64,000 nucleotides of DNA from Nocardioides panzhihuensis (GTDB taxonomy: Bacteria; Actinomycetota; Actinomycetes; Propionibacteriales; Nocardioidaceae). A program made the translations under genes and the position numbers. Positions 63,547-64,000 of this stretch are shown in pieces; within the stretch, counting starts at the first letter, position 1, and each line of letters opens with the position of its first letter. Under the pieces are notes generated by a model that was given only the letters and a program-made list of their open reading frames with translations, made no database searches and was not told where the DNA came from. The DNA is taken from NCBI RefSeq assembly GCF_013408335.1, contig NZ_JACBZR010000001.1:6039501-6103500 (forward strand). The letters run 5' to 3'.

Positions 63547-64000
63547 CCACCGTCAGCCAACCCACCTTCGTGGTGGCCGCGCCCGCCGACGACGCGGAGC
63601 ACGAGACCGAGGTCGTCCCCGGCGAGCAGGTCGTCGTCGTCGAGACGCAGGGGGAGTGGATGTACGTCGTCGTCCCCTCGCACGCGTCCTCGAAGGACGA
63701 CCGCGGCTACCCCGGCTGGATGCCGGCGGGTGCCCTGGCCGACGACGCGGAACGGACCGTCGAGACCGCCGAAGGCGTCGAGGCCCTGCTGGCCAAGGCA
63801 CGCACCTTCCTCGGCGTCCCCTACGTCTGGGGCGGCACCACGGGTGCCGGGATCGACTGCTCCGGCCTGGTCTTCCGAGCCGCAGAGGCCATCGGCGTAC
63901 GGCTCCCGCGGGACGCCCGCGACCAGGCCGCCGCCCTCACGGCGATCGACCTCGACGAGGTCACCGCCGGCGACCTCTACTTCTTCGCCCGCCCGGACGG
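63543..64000 (+). CDS. NlpC/P60 family peptidase (partial, runs off the window)
   Basis: The first 152 residues are visible. An SH3-like region (about 8-75: VVPGEQVVVVETQGEWMYVVVPSHASSKDDRGYPGWMPAGAL) precedes the NlpC/P60 core with ARTFLGVPYVWGGTTGAGIDCSGLVFRAAEAIGVRLPRDARDQA, containing the catalytic cysteine (DCSG). No signal peptide is present, as in cytoplasmic YkfC-type gamma-D-glutamyl-L-diamino acid endopeptidases that recycle murein peptides together with a dipeptide epimerase (YkfB). Its ATG overlaps the epimerase stop (ATGA). Confidence 0.9.
   Translation, partial: MTTVSQPTFVVAAPADDAEHETEVVPGEQVVVVETQGEWMYVVVPSHASSKDDRGYPGWMPAGALADDAERTVETAEGVEALLAKARTFLGVPYVWGGTTGAGIDCSGLVFRAAEAIGVRLPRDARDQAAALTAIDLDEVTAGDLYFFARPD

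Overview
The window is a continuous stretch of a high-GC actinobacterial chromosome. Nearly every codon ends in G or C, GTG and TTG starts are common, and genes overlap by ATGA/GTGA. The gene order rplM-rpsI-glmM-coaA-glmS-acpS-nnrD-alr-hydrolase-tsaE-tsaB-rimI-tsaD-groES-groEL-guaB-guaB3 is the classic actinobacterial housekeeping block. The overall content suggests Nocardioidaceae (Nocardioides-like); this is inference, since there is no rRNA gene in view.

Region 1 (1-6.3 kb) holds the tail of an unidentified gene, a YbdK-type carboxylate-amine ligase, a ThrE-type exporter, a DUF402 protein, and a Baeyer-Villiger-type monooxygenase/SDR operon divergent from its TetR repressor. Region 2 (6.3-10.4 kb) holds two consecutive sigma-factor/membrane-protein modules. 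They are bracketed by three copies of a long hairpin whose arms change sequence together; the second membrane partner looks like a nitrate/nitrite-sensing (NIT) domain protein. Region 3 (10.4-12.5 kb) holds rocD and two small unknown genes. Region 4 (12.7-31 kb) is the housekeeping block: ribosomal proteins, UDP-GlcNAc synthesis, CoA and ACP activation, NAD(P)HX repair, alanine racemase, the t6A tRNA genes (a GNAT-TsaE fusion, tsaB, tsaD) and the HrcA/CIRCE-controlled groESL.

Region 5 (31-46 kb) is mixed: a GH25 lysozyme, a DUF305 lipoprotein, an LVIVD-repeat secreted protein, an orphan permease without a recognisable EAA loop, two DUF1684 paralogues, an ACT-GNAT fusion, guaB, an MFS exporter with a divergent XRE regulator, AraC and HxlR regulators, and guaB3. 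Region 6 (46-61.6 kb) is a large acyl-CoA catabolic locus: two SDRs, a quinone-oxidoreductase homologue, HAD and APH-type kinase genes, three acyl-CoA dehydrogenases, a PucR regulator, a complete Liv-type ABC importer and a third SDR that lacks its catalytic lysine. The HAD-APH-ACAD order matches the domain order of eukaryotic ACAD10. Region 7 (61.6-64 kb) joins a class-A-beta-lactamase-like hydrolase, a dipeptide epimerase and the start of an NlpC/P60 peptidase, which looks like murein-peptide recycling.

The most unusual layer is non-coding. At least four families of dispersed inverted repeats keep perfect or near-perfect arms while the arm sequence differs between copies (compensatory change). 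They sit at gene ends, between convergent genes, inside an operon (where one supplies a stop codon and probably a ribosome-binding site) and, in frame, inside coding sequences. Many gene starts also carry a TANNNT -10 motif 6-8 nt upstream and no Shine-Dalgarno sequence, which suggests leaderless transcripts.
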